Positions 52,690-61,344 of a DNA stretch of 64,000 nucleotides are shown here, piece by piece (position 1 is the first letter of the stretch; the number at the start of each line of letters is the position of its first letter). The stretch covers positions 1 through 64,000 of the forward strand of contig CAVSMH010000013.1 of the NCBI GenBank assembly GCA_963728965.1, read 5' to 3'. Under the pieces are notes generated by a model. It had not been told where the DNA came from and made no database searches. It saw nothing but the letters and a program-made list of their open reading frames with translations. This DNA is from DASQZT01 sp963728965. Its GTDB lineage: Bacteria > Acidobacteriota > Terriglobia > Bryobacterales > Bryobacteraceae. Made by a program: the position numbers and the translations under genes.

Positions 52690-53998
52690 ATGAGCATGAG
52701 CTTTCAGATCGGGGCCACGGTGGGGGATTACGAGGTGATCGGGGTTCTGGGGCGCGGTGGCATGGGAAAGGTTTTCCGCGTCCGCAGCCTGCTCACGCTT
52801 CGTGAAGAAGCCATGAAAGTAGTGTCGTCGGATCTGGAAGACCGGCCGGAACTGGCGGATCGGTTCCTGCGCGAAATCCGCGTCCACGCCAGCCTGGAAC
52901 ATCCCAACATCGCTGCTTTGCATGCGGCTTTGCGGGTGAACGACGAAATCGTGATGATCCTCGAACTGGTGGATGGAGTTGGGCTGGACGAAAAGATCCG
53001 TAGCGGCCCGCTCGATCCATCGTCGGTCGCGAGCTATGTTACCCAGGTGCTGGCGGCGCTGGCCTTCGCGCATGGCCACGGCGTGGTGCACCGCGATATC
53101 AAGCCGGCCAACATCCTGGTGACGGCGGCCGGGCAGGTCAAGCTCACCGATTTCGGGATCGCCATGGCCAGCCGCGAACTGCGGCTGACGCGGGCCGGTT
53201 TCACGATGGGTTCGCTGCTGTACATGTCGCCGGAGCAGATCCGCGGCGAGGCGGTGGAAGCGCGGTCGGACCTCTACTCGCTGGGCGTGACGATGTACGA
53301 AATGGTGACCGGCCGGCGTCCTTTCGATGGTGAGAACGAGTACGCGGTGATTAACGCCCATTTGACCCGGATACCGCAGCACCCTTCCACGGTCCACGCC
53401 GCCGTGCCGCGCGCGCTGGGCGACATCATCATGAAGGCCATGGCCAAAGGTCCGGCCGAACGGTTCGCTTCGGCCCTGGAGTTTCAGGCCGCTCTCTCCC
53501 CGCCGCCGCGGACCTTCGCCGCCCCGGCTGCCGCGCAGCCTACCTCCACGCCGATTGCGTCCGAAGACCTGGCGCGGGTGGAATCGGGCCTGGTGCGGGT
53601 GGTGGGGCCGATCGCGCGTCACCTGGTGGCCAGCGCGGCGCGCCGCGCCACGGATTTCCACGCACTCTGCCAGGACCTGGCGGCGCAATTGCCGGAACCG
53701 CGCGAACGCGAGGCCTTCCTGAAATCGTGCCTGCGCGGCGGAACCGCGCCGCAGGCGATCGTGCCCGGCCCGGCCCTCACGGCTTCCGCGGCCACGGTGT
53801 GGGACCCGGCCTGGCTTGGCCGGCTGGAGCAGTCGCTGGCGGAGCAGGTAGGGCCCATCGCGCGCGTGCTGGTGAAGAACGCCGCGCGGCGCTCGCGCAC
53901 CGCCGACGAACTGGTGCAGTCGCTGGCCGGGGAAATCCCGTCGGAAATTGCGCGCAAACGGTTTCGCGAGGCGGCTACTGGCCTTCGATCATCTTTGA
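52690..53998 (+). CDS. Serine/threonine protein kinase with tandem C-terminal repeat
   Basis: The kinase domain is complete: glycine loop GRGGMGKVF, catalytic lysine in AMKVV, VVHRDIKPANIL, LTDFGIA and SPEQIRG. The tail holds two copies of an approximately 55-residue unit (GPIARHLVASAARRATDFHA and GPIARVLVKNAARRSRTADE), a DUF8082-like C-terminal module found in bacterial kinases and cyclases. The raw frame runs on to 54210 through the antisense of the next gene. Removing one T from the run at 53994-53996 gives a stop right after GLRSS, matching a natural end. The end given is this inferred one. There is no membrane segment. Confidence 0.88.
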
Positions 53999-54854
53999 GC
54001 GCCCGTTCCAGGCTGCGGCGCATGCGGTTGAAGGACCCGGCCAGCACCGCGATTTCGTCTTTGCCTTTCACCGGCAACTCGGGCATGTCCAGCTTGCCGA
54101 CGCTGATTTCGTCGGCCATCGCCGATAGCGCGCTGAGCGGTCGAACCACCGACAGCAGCAGCACGACGTCCAGCAGGATCATGCTGGCGACAAACAACCC
54201 TCCCAGGTAAAGCAGCAGCCGGTTGAAGCCCGCGTTCGCCAGGCGAATCGGCACCTCCATGGGCACCGAGACAATCTGCGCTCCAATAATCTCTCCCTTC
54301 TGCCAGCCGAAGCCGTTGTTCGACCCGTAGCGCCGCACGAGTGCTGCCGGCGCGATCCGCGGCCGGTCGTGGCACTCCAGGCACGGGGGATCGGCGCGGA
54401 TGGGACGCGCGAGAAAGAGCGACGGGCCGGTGGGCGTGTCGCGCTGTCCGACCAGTTCCTTTTCCGCTTTGTGGTTGCGAAACGAGTTGATGATGTCCGC
54501 TTCCCAATCTACGGCCCGGTCGCGAAGGTTGGTGGGGTCCAGGGTGGCTTCTTTGTAGGCGTAATCGGGGTAGGCGCCGCGGAGGTTGTTGAAGCTCTCG
54601 GTGGCCGCGAAGGCCGGTACGGTTTGCGGCAGGAACGTGCGCTGATGCTCCTGCTGCACTTCGAGCAGCGGCTTGATCTCCGTGGAGGTGTAAGTGCGCG
54701 CGGCCATCATGGCCTGCATCATGAGCCGCGCCTGGCGGAGCACTTCCTCCCGCGCCTCATTCTGCAGGAAGCTGTGGGATAGGTAGGCCGCCACGGCAAA
54801 TCCGCCGCCCAGGACCAGGCCGAGGATCAGGTTGAACTTGGCGAGTAATTTCAT
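53975..54854 (-). CDS. DUF3365 (Tll0287-like) heme sensor with HAMP domain
   Basis: An N-terminal membrane helix (FNLILGLVLGGGFAVAAYLS) leads into a DUF3365 sensor domain with a c-type heme motif, C158-L-E-C161-H162. A second membrane helix (YLGGLFVASMILLDVVLLLS) and a HAMP linker ending near MRRSLERALK follow. The raw frame continues to 53619 as the antisense of the kinase. Deleting one A opposite 53994-53996 gives KMIEGQ and a stop at 53975, the inferred end (about 292 residues). There is no kinase or methyl-accepting output domain, so a partner is needed. It is convergent with the Ser/Thr kinase. Confidence 0.82.
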
Positions 54855-54933
54855 TGCGGGTCGTTCTCAGAGGCAATAACTACTACCAATGCTACAATGA
54901 ACCTCCCCGAACGAACGGTGCGCGCGCCGGATA

Positions 54934-55686
54934 ATGACCAATCACTACCATTGGCTGGCACGATACTACGATCAGGTCTTCGCCTTTGCGCCGGCTTATG
55001 GCGAACCGGCGCGCCGCAAGATCCTGGGCCCGATTCTGCCCGGCGTGAAGGCGGCGTGCGACCTGGCATGCGGCACGGGAACCACCGCCGTCGCCCTGGC
55101 GCGAATGGGCATCCGTGTGTTCGGCGTGGATCTCTCGGCCGCCATGTGCCGGGCGGCGCGCGAGAAGGCCCGGGGCGCGGGCGTGAAACTGCGCGTGATC
55201 CGCGCGGATATGCGGGAGTTCCGTTTGCCACAGCCCGTTGACCTGGTGACCTGCGAGTTCGATGCCCTGAACCATGTCCCCGAAGAGCGCGATCTGGCGC
55301 GTGTCGCGCGCCGCGTGGCGCGGGCGCTGCATTCCGGCGGGCACTTCTACTTCGATGTCAACAACAGCCTCGCCTTCAAAAAACTCTGGCCGAGCGCCTG
55401 GTGGATCGAAAAGCGCGGCGTGGTTCTGGTGATGCACGGCGGGCACGATCCGGAGCGCGATCGCGGCTTCAGTGATGTGGAATGGTTCATCCGCGAAGGC
55501 GGCCTTTGGCGGCGCCGCCGCGAACGCGTGGAGGAAGTGTGCTGGACGGCCGCCGAGATCCGGCGCACGCTGCGCGCTGCCGGCTTCCGCCGCATCCGCG
55601 CGTGGGATGCCGCGCCCCTGCTGAAGCACAGCGACCCGTCGCTGCCTGCGGGTTGCCGTACTTATTACCTGGCGCAAAAAGCATAG
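54934..55686 (+). CDS. Class I SAM-dependent methyltransferase
   Basis: This 250-residue protein has the methyltransferase core motif ACDLACGTGTTAVALARMG near residue 40, then VFGVDLSAAMCRAAREKAR and a post-II segment LVTCEFDALNHVPEE. The fold and size fit a small-molecule methyltransferase; the substrate cannot be inferred. An alternative Rossmann-only role is unlikely given the intact motif. It precedes the NHL-repeat gene by 47 bp on the same strand and may be co-transcribed. Confidence 0.9.
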   Translation: MTNHYHWLARYYDQVFAFAPAYGEPARRKILGPILPGVKAACDLACGTGTTAVALARMGIRVFGVDLSAAMCRAAREKARGAGVKLRVIRADMREFRLPQPVDLVTCEFDALNHVPEERDLARVARRVARALHSGGHFYFDVNNSLAFKKLWPSAWWIEKRGVVLVMHGGHDPERDRGFSDVEWFIREGGLWRRRRERVEEVCWTAAEIRRTLRAAGFRRIRAWDAAPLLKHSDPSLPAGCRTYYLAQKA

Positions 55687-55733
55687 CCGGTCTCCCAGCG
55701 GAGTATACTCACTCGAAGGGGAGGGACTCCGCA

Positions 55734-56762
55734 ATGAAAAGGCGCACGTTTCTGCAAGCCACAGGCGCGCTGGCTCCGGCGATTCTGGGTGCCGACGACA
55801 AGGCCGGCACCAGGCTGCCAATCTTCGGGTCGGGCGATCACACCTACGAGGTCCACCACGATTGGGGCGAACTGCCGGCCGATATTCGCTACGGGAACAC
55901 CCACGGCGTGGTGCAGGATTCGCAGGGGCACATCTACGTGCATCACACCGTTCACGCCACCAGCGAAAGCTCCGATTCCATGGTGGTGTTCGACGAAAAG
56001 GGCAAGTTCGTCAAGTCCTGGGGGAAGGAGTTCAAAGGCGGCGCCCACGGCCTGCACATTCAAAAAGAGGGAAGCACGGAGTTCCTGTACCTCTGCGACA
56101 CGAAGCGCGCGGTGGTGGTGAAGGCCACGCTCGATGGTGAGGAAGTTTTCAGCCTGGGCTATCCGGATCAGTCCGAGGCGTACCAGCCCGATGCCGGCGG
56201 AAAGAAGCAGAAATACAGCCCCACCAACCTGGCGATTGCGCCGAACGGCGATTTCTACGTGGGCGACGGCTACGGCTCGAGCTACATCAATCAGTACAAC
56301 CACAAGGGCGAATTTCTGCGCACCTTCGGCGGCAAAGGCAAGGAGCCGGGAAAGGTGGATTGTCCGCACGGAATCGCCGTGGATATGCGCGGGCCATCGC
56401 CTATCCTGACCGTGGCCGACCGCGCCAACAATCGCATCCAGCGATTCACGCTGGACGGTAAGCACATCGATTTCATCGGCGGTACGAATCTCCCGTGTCA
56501 TTTCCACTATTTCAAGAATGGCGACACGGTGGTTCCCGACCTGGGCGCCCGCGTGACCCTGTTCGACCGCGACAACCAGGTCATCGAGCACCTGGGAGAC
56601 GATTCGGCAAGCAAGTGGAGCGAGACGCGGAAACTGCCCCGCGATCGCTTTACTCCGGGCAAGTTCGTTTGCCCCCACGGCGCCTGTTTCGATCACGACG
56701 GCAACATCTTCGTGGTGGAGTGGGTCGAAGTGGGCCGGGTCACCAAGCTGCGAAGGGTGTGA
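55734..56762 (+). CDS. NHL-repeat beta-propeller protein, exported
   Basis: The ATG at 55734 starts MKRRTFLQATGALAPAILGA, a twin-arginine-like export signal. The 342-residue protein has NHL-type repeats forming a six-bladed propeller. Examples are GNTHGVVQDSQGHIYVHHTV, DCPHGIAVDMRG with ILTVADRANNRIQRF, and CPHGACFDHDGNIFVVEW. Relatives are annotated as peptidylglycine-monooxygenase-like or 6-bladed propeller proteins with no fixed reaction. It is the first clearly exported gene of the PSCyt1/DUF1501/GlpD cluster, ending 5 bp before the next gene. Confidence 0.88.
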   Translation: MKRRTFLQATGALAPAILGADDKAGTRLPIFGSGDHTYEVHHDWGELPADIRYGNTHGVVQDSQGHIYVHHTVHATSESSDSMVVFDEKGKFVKSWGKEFKGGAHGLHIQKEGSTEFLYLCDTKRAVVVKATLDGEEVFSLGYPDQSEAYQPDAGGKKQKYSPTNLAIAPNGDFYVGDGYGSSYINQYNHKGEFLRTFGGKGKEPGKVDCPHGIAVDMRGPSPILTVADRANNRIQRFTLDGKHIDFIGGTNLPCHFHYFKNGDTVVPDLGARVTLFDRDNQVIEHLGDDSASKWSETRKLPRDRFTPGKFVCPHGACFDHDGNIFVVEWVEVGRVTKLRRV

Positions 56763-56767
56763 TCGCG

Positions 56768-59700
56768 ATGAGGGTCCGAACGATTGTGCTTGCGCTGGCG
56801 GCTATGGCGTCTGCCCGCGCCGAAGTCCGCTTCAACCGCGACATCCGCCCCATCATGGCCGATACCTGCTTCCGCTGTCACGGCCCGGACAAGGCCGCGC
56901 GCATGGCGGGCATGCGGCTCGATATTCGCGAGGAGGCGCTCAAGCCGGCCGCCGGCGGGGTGGTGCCGATCGTGCCCGGCGATCCCGAACAGAGCGCCAT
57001 CATCCAGCGCATCTTCGCCGCCGACGCGCGCGTGATGCCGCCCGCCTACATCCACAAAGAGCTGACCGCGGCACAGAAGCAAACCATCCGGCAATGGGTG
57101 GCCGAGGGGGCGAAATACGAGGGCCACTGGGCCTATCAGCCCGTCGAGCGCCCCACCCCGCCCGCCGCCGGTAACCCGATCGATGCGTTCATCCGGCAAC
57201 GGCTGGCGCGCGCGGGATTGCAGCCATCGCCCGAGGCCGATCGCCGCACCCTGATTCGCCGCGTGTCGCTCGACCTGACCGGCCTGCCGCCTACGCCCCA
57301 GGGAGTGGCCGCGTTTCTGGCCGACACCTCCGCGAACGCGTATGAAAAGGTGGTGGATCGCCTGCTGGCCTCGCCGCGCTATGCCGAACAGCAGACCATG
57401 CACTGGCTGGATGCCATCCGCTACGCCGACACCTGCGGCTTCCACGGCGACAACGCCTTTCCCGCCTGGCCGTTTCGCGACTACGTCCTGCGCGCATTCC
57501 GCGACAACAAGCCGTTCGACCAGTTCACCCGCGAACAACTGGCGGGCGACCTGCTGCCGGATGCCACCGTGGAGCAGCGCGTAGCCTCGGCCTACAACCG
57601 GCTGAACCGGACCTCGGCCGAGGGCGGCCTGCAACCCAAAGAGTATCTGGCGAAATATGCGGCCGACCGCGTGCGCACGACGGTGGCGGTATGGATGGGC
57701 AGCACCCTCGGATGCGCCGAATGCCACGACCACAAATTCGACCCGTTCACGTCCCGCGACTTCTATTCCATGAAGGCCTTCTTCGCCGATCTCAAAGAGA
57801 CCGGCCTGGTGCCGGACCGCGGCAAGAAGGCCTGGGGCTCGCTGCTCGCGCTGCCCACGCCGGAACAGCGGCAGCGACGCCAGGAACTCACCACCCAACT
57901 CGCCGATGCGCGCGAGCGCCTGAAGGCGAAGATGGCGGCCCTGGCCCCGCAGCGTGCCGCCTGGGAGCGGGAACTGCTGCGCCGCTACGAGGCCGGTGAA
58001 CTGGCGTGGCAGGTCCAACGGCCGGTGAGCGCGAGCACGGCGCATGGCGCGGTGCTCAAAATCTACAACGACGAAATGGTGGACTACACCGACTACGACG
58101 GCAGCAATCTGACCGCCTTCCGCGCCCCCGGCAACGGACTGATGATTGCCGGCGGTCCGAATCCGTCCACCGAAACCTACACCGTGACCTTCCGTCCCGG
58201 CGCCGGCACCTGGACCGCGCTCGGCATCGAGGTCGTGCAGGACGAGAGCCTGCCCGGCATTCGCGTGGCCCGCGGCGCCGATCGCCTGGTCCTCACCGAA
58301 GTGGATGCGCAAGCCGATGGCCGCCGGGCGGCGTTCGTGGCAGGCACCTCGAACCTGAACAATCCCGCCCCCGAACATCCCCCCGATGCGGCTTTCGATG
58401 GCGATCCGAAGACCGGCTGGGCGGTCGCCACGTACAACGAAAACCCCAAGATCTTCCTCGCGCTGCGATTCACCCAGCCGGTGCAAACCCAATCCGGCTC
58501 GACCATGACCGTGCGCCTGCACCAGGATTCGGACTTCCGCCGCGCCACGCTCGGCCGCTTCCGCCTGGCGTTGTCCTCCGGCGTCTATTCCTGGCCCACG
58601 GCGGAGAAGGGCAAAGAGATTCCCGCGGCCGTCCTCAAGGCGCTGCGCATGGATCCGGACGAACGCACCACGCGGCAGACGGCGCCCCTGGACGCCTACT
58701 TCCGCTGGGCCTCTCCCGAGGCCAACGCCGAGGTGGCCGAAGTTGCCCGGCTCGAAAAGGAGTCGGCCCTGCTCGAAACGGCCATCCCTCGCGTGATGGT
58801 CGCCGAAGCGACCACTCCCACCGAAACCCGCATCCTCGCGCGCGGCAACTGGATGGACGAGTCGGGCGCGGTCGTCCGCCCGGCGATCCCCGCGTTCCTC
58901 GGCAAATTGGACACCGGGAACGACCGCGCCAACCGCCTCGACCTGGCCGATTGGCTGGTGTCGAAATCGAATCCGCTCACCGCGCGCGTCTTCGTTAACC
59001 GCCTGTGGCGCCAGTTTTTCGGCATCGGCATTTCGAAGGTGCTCGACGACCTCGGCTCGCAAGGCGAATGGCCCACCCATCCGGAGCTGCTCGATTGGCT
59101 GGCCGCCGAGTTCATGCGCCCCGCCTGGCAAGCGGACGGCACCCACTCCTGGGATGTGCGACACATCATCCGCACCATCGTCACCAGCGCCACCTACCGC
59201 CAGTCGTCCCTGAGCAATCCGCAACTGGACGAGCGCGACCCCGACAACCGCCTGCTGGCGCACCAGAGCCGCTTCCGCGTGGACGCCGAAAACGTCCGCG
59301 ACATCGCCCTCTCCGTGTCGGGCCTGCTGGCGGTGAAGTTCGGCGGCCCCAGCGCCAAGCCGTATCAGCCGGACGGCTACCTCGCCACGCTGAATTTTCC
59401 CAAGCGCGAGTATTCCGCCAGCCACGGCGACGACCTGTATCGCCGCGGCGTCTACACCTTCTGGCAGCGGACCTTTCTGCACCCCAGCCTGCTCACGTTC
59501 GATGCCCCCACGCGCGAAGAGTGCACTATTAACCGGGTGAACTCGAATACGCCCCTTCAGGCGCTGGTGCTGCTCAACGATCCTACTTACGTCGAGGCGG
59601 CGCGGGTGTTCGCCGCCAGCCTGCTGGCCCGCGGCGGAACCCTGGACCAGCGCATCGGCCGGGCCTTCGAGCGCGCCGTGAGCCGCGAGCCTTCGCAGCC

Positions 59701-59893
59701 GGAGCGCGCCATTCTCGCCGGTCTCTATGACGAGAGCTACCGCGGTTTCCGGAAATCTCCGGAACAAGCTGCCGCGCTCCTCCGCGTGGGCGAGGCCTCC
59801 GTGCCCGCCGGCCTGAACCCGGCCGAGCTGGCCGCCATGACTACGGTGGCCCGCGCCATCCTCAACATGCACGAAACCATCACAAGGAACTGA
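56768..59893 (+). CDS. Planctomycete-type cytochrome c protein (PSCyt1-DUF1549-DUF1553)
   Basis: This 1041-residue exported protein (signal MRVRTIVLALAAMASARA) has, in order, three regions. First is a PSCyt1 heme domain with C34-F-R-C37-H38 and LDIREEALKPAAGG; then DUF1549 with DAFIRQRLARAGL, SLDLTGLPP and CAECHDHKFDP as a second CxxCH-type motif. A carbohydrate-binding-like middle segment and DUF1553 near the end (RLWRQFFGIGI; SNTPLQALVLLNDPTYVEAA) complete it. The family is expanded in Planctomycetes and Acidobacteria and is linked to polysaccharide use and electron transfer, function unproven. It is followed after 1 bp by its usual partner DUF1501. Confidence 0.93.
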   Translation: MRVRTIVLALAAMASARAEVRFNRDIRPIMADTCFRCHGPDKAARMAGMRLDIREEALKPAAGGVVPIVPGDPEQSAIIQRIFAADARVMPPAYIHKELTAAQKQTIRQWVAEGAKYEGHWAYQPVERPTPPAAGNPIDAFIRQRLARAGLQPSPEADRRTLIRRVSLDLTGLPPTPQGVAAFLADTSANAYEKVVDRLLASPRYAEQQTMHWLDAIRYADTCGFHGDNAFPAWPFRDYVLRAFRDNKPFDQFTREQLAGDLLPDATVEQRVASAYNRLNRTSAEGGLQPKEYLAKYAADRVRTTVAVWMGSTLGCAECHDHKFDPFTSRDFYSMKAFFADLKETGLVPDRGKKAWGSLLALPTPEQRQRRQELTTQLADARERLKAKMAALAPQRAAWERELLRRYEAGELAWQVQRPVSASTAHGAVLKIYNDEMVDYTDYDGSNLTAFRAPGNGLMIAGGPNPSTETYTVTFRPGAGTWTALGIEVVQDESLPGIRVARGADRLVLTEVDAQADGRRAAFVAGTSNLNNPAPEHPPDAAFDGDPKTGWAVATYNENPKIFLALRFTQPVQTQSGSTMTVRLHQDSDFRRATLGRFRLALSSGVYSWPTAEKGKEIPAAVLKALRMDPDERTTRQTAPLDAYFRWASPEANAEVAEVARLEKESALLETAIPRVMVAEATTPTETRILARGNWMDESGAVVRPAIPAFLGKLDTGNDRANRLDLADWLVSKSNPLTARVFVNRLWRQFFGIGISKVLDDLGSQGEWPTHPELLDWLAAEFMRPAWQADGTHSWDVRHIIRTIVTSATYRQSSLSNPQLDERDPDNRLLAHQSRFRVDAENVRDIALSVSGLLAVKFGGPSAKPYQPDGYLATLNFPKREYSASHGDDLYRRGVYTFWQRTFLHPSLLTFDAPTREECTINRVNSNTPLQALVLLNDPTYVEAARVFAASLLARGGTLDQRIGRAFERAVSREPSQPERAILAGLYDESYRGFRKSPEQAAALLRVGEASVPAGLNPAELAAMTTVARAILNMHETITRN

Positions 59894-59894
59894 C

Positions 59895-61340
59895 ATGGAC
59901 GATTGCCGATATTGCGCGGAACAGGCGGCCCCAGGGTCGCCGCGCGACATGCTGCGCCGCACGTTTCTCGGCCGCGGCGTGGCCGGGCTGGGACTACTCG
60001 GCCTCAACGCGCTGCTGAACCCGCGGCTGTTCGCCGCCGATGGCTCCCACGGCGTGGTCAACCCGCTGCATCATCCCGCCAAGGCCAAGCGGGTGATCTT
60101 CCTCTACCAGGCCGGCGGCCCGTCGCACCTGGAGACGTTCGACTACAAACCCAAGCTCGCCCAAATGAACGGCAAGCCCATGCCGGAGTCGTTCACCAAG
60201 GGTCAGCAGATCGCCCAGCTTCAGGGCCGCCCGCTGGTCTGTTTCGGCCCGCAGCACGGATTCCGCAAGTTCGGCAAATCGCAGCAGGAGATCTGCGAGC
60301 TGTTCCCGCGCATCGGCAGCGTCGCCGACGATGTCTGTATCATCCGCTCCATGTGGACCGAGCAGATCAACCACGATCCCGCCCACACCATCATGAACAC
60401 CGGCTCCATCATCGCGGGAAGGCCGAGCATGGGCTCCTGGGTCTTCTACGGCCTGGGCGCCGATACCGAAGACCTGCCCGGGTTCGTGGTGCTGCTTTCG
60501 GCCGGACGCGGCGGCCAGATGCAGCCCATCGCCGCGCGCCAATGGTCGGCCGGCCTGCTGCCCAGCCGGTTCCAGGGCGTCAAACTCAACTCCGTCGGCG
60601 ATCCCGTGCTCTATATCGAGAACCCCGCGGGCGTGAGCGCCAGGCTGCAGCGCGCCTCCATCGACGCTGTCCACAAGCTCGACCAGGCCGAGTACACGAC
60701 CTTGAAGGACCCCGAAATCGAAACCCGCATTGCCCAGTACGAGATGGCCTTCAAGATGCAATCCAGCGTTCCCGACCTGGTGGACATGAGCAAAGAACCG
60801 AAGCAGGTGCTCGAAATGTACGGTGCGCAGCCGGGCGACGGCTCCTTCGCTTCGAACTGCCTGCTGGCGCGGCGCCTGGCCGAGCGCGGCGTGCGATTCA
60901 TTCAGCTTTACCATCGCGACTGGGATCACCACAGCGGCGTCAAGGCCAATATCGCCCTGAAGGCCGAGGAGGTGGACAAGCCCACCGCCGCCCTCATTAC
61001 CGATCTGAAGCAGCGCGGCATGCTCGATGACACGCTCGTGATCTGGGGCGGCGAGTTCGGGCGCACCCCCATGTCTCAGGGCGGCGATGGACGCGACCAT
61101 CACATCAAGGGCTTCTCCTTCCTGGTGGCCGGCGGCGGTATGAAGGGCGGCATCACCCACGGCACCACCGACGACCTGGGCTACGCGGCCCAGGAAAATC
61201 CCGTCAGCGTGCACGATTTTCACGCCACCATGCTGCACCTGCTCGGTGTCGATCATAAGCGGCTCACCGTGAAGTTCCAGGGCCTGGATGTGCGGCTCAC
61301 CGGTATCTCGGGCGACGTGGTAAAAGAGATTCTTGTCTGA
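59895..61340 (+). CDS. DUF1501 (sulfatase-fold) protein, exported
   Basis: This 481-residue protein has a twin-arginine-type signal (SPRDMLRRTFLGRGVAGLGL) and the DUF1501 hallmarks AKRVIFLYQAGGPSHLETFD and TLVIWGGEFGRTPMSQGG, followed by DGRDHHIKGFSFLVAGGG. DUF1501 belongs to the alkaline-phosphatase/sulfatase fold but no enzymatic reaction is established. It nearly always sits beside a PSCyt1/DUF1549/DUF1553 gene, as here (1-bp gap). The stop overlaps the region of the GlpD start, so all four genes read as an operon. Confidence 0.93.
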   Translation: MDDCRYCAEQAAPGSPRDMLRRTFLGRGVAGLGLLGLNALLNPRLFAADGSHGVVNPLHHPAKAKRVIFLYQAGGPSHLETFDYKPKLAQMNGKPMPESFTKGQQIAQLQGRPLVCFGPQHGFRKFGKSQQEICELFPRIGSVADDVCIIRSMWTEQINHDPAHTIMNTGSIIAGRPSMGSWVFYGLGADTEDLPGFVVLLSAGRGGQMQPIAARQWSAGLLPSRFQGVKLNSVGDPVLYIENPAGVSARLQRASIDAVHKLDQAEYTTLKDPEIETRIAQYEMAFKMQSSVPDLVDMSKEPKQVLEMYGAQPGDGSFASNCLLARRLAERGVRFIQLYHRDWDHHSGVKANIALKAEEVDKPTAALITDLKQRGMLDDTLVIWGGEFGRTPMSQGGDGRDHHIKGFSFLVAGGGMKGGITHGTTDDLGYAAQENPVSVHDFHATMLHLLGVDHKRLTVKFQGLDVRLTGISGDVVKEILV

Positions 61341-61344
61341 ATCC

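Noticed and set aside
56693..60061. Very long minus-strand frame opposite the PSCyt1 and DUF1501 genes
   Set aside because: It mirrors clear plus-strand families and has a His/Arg/Gly-rich shadow composition.
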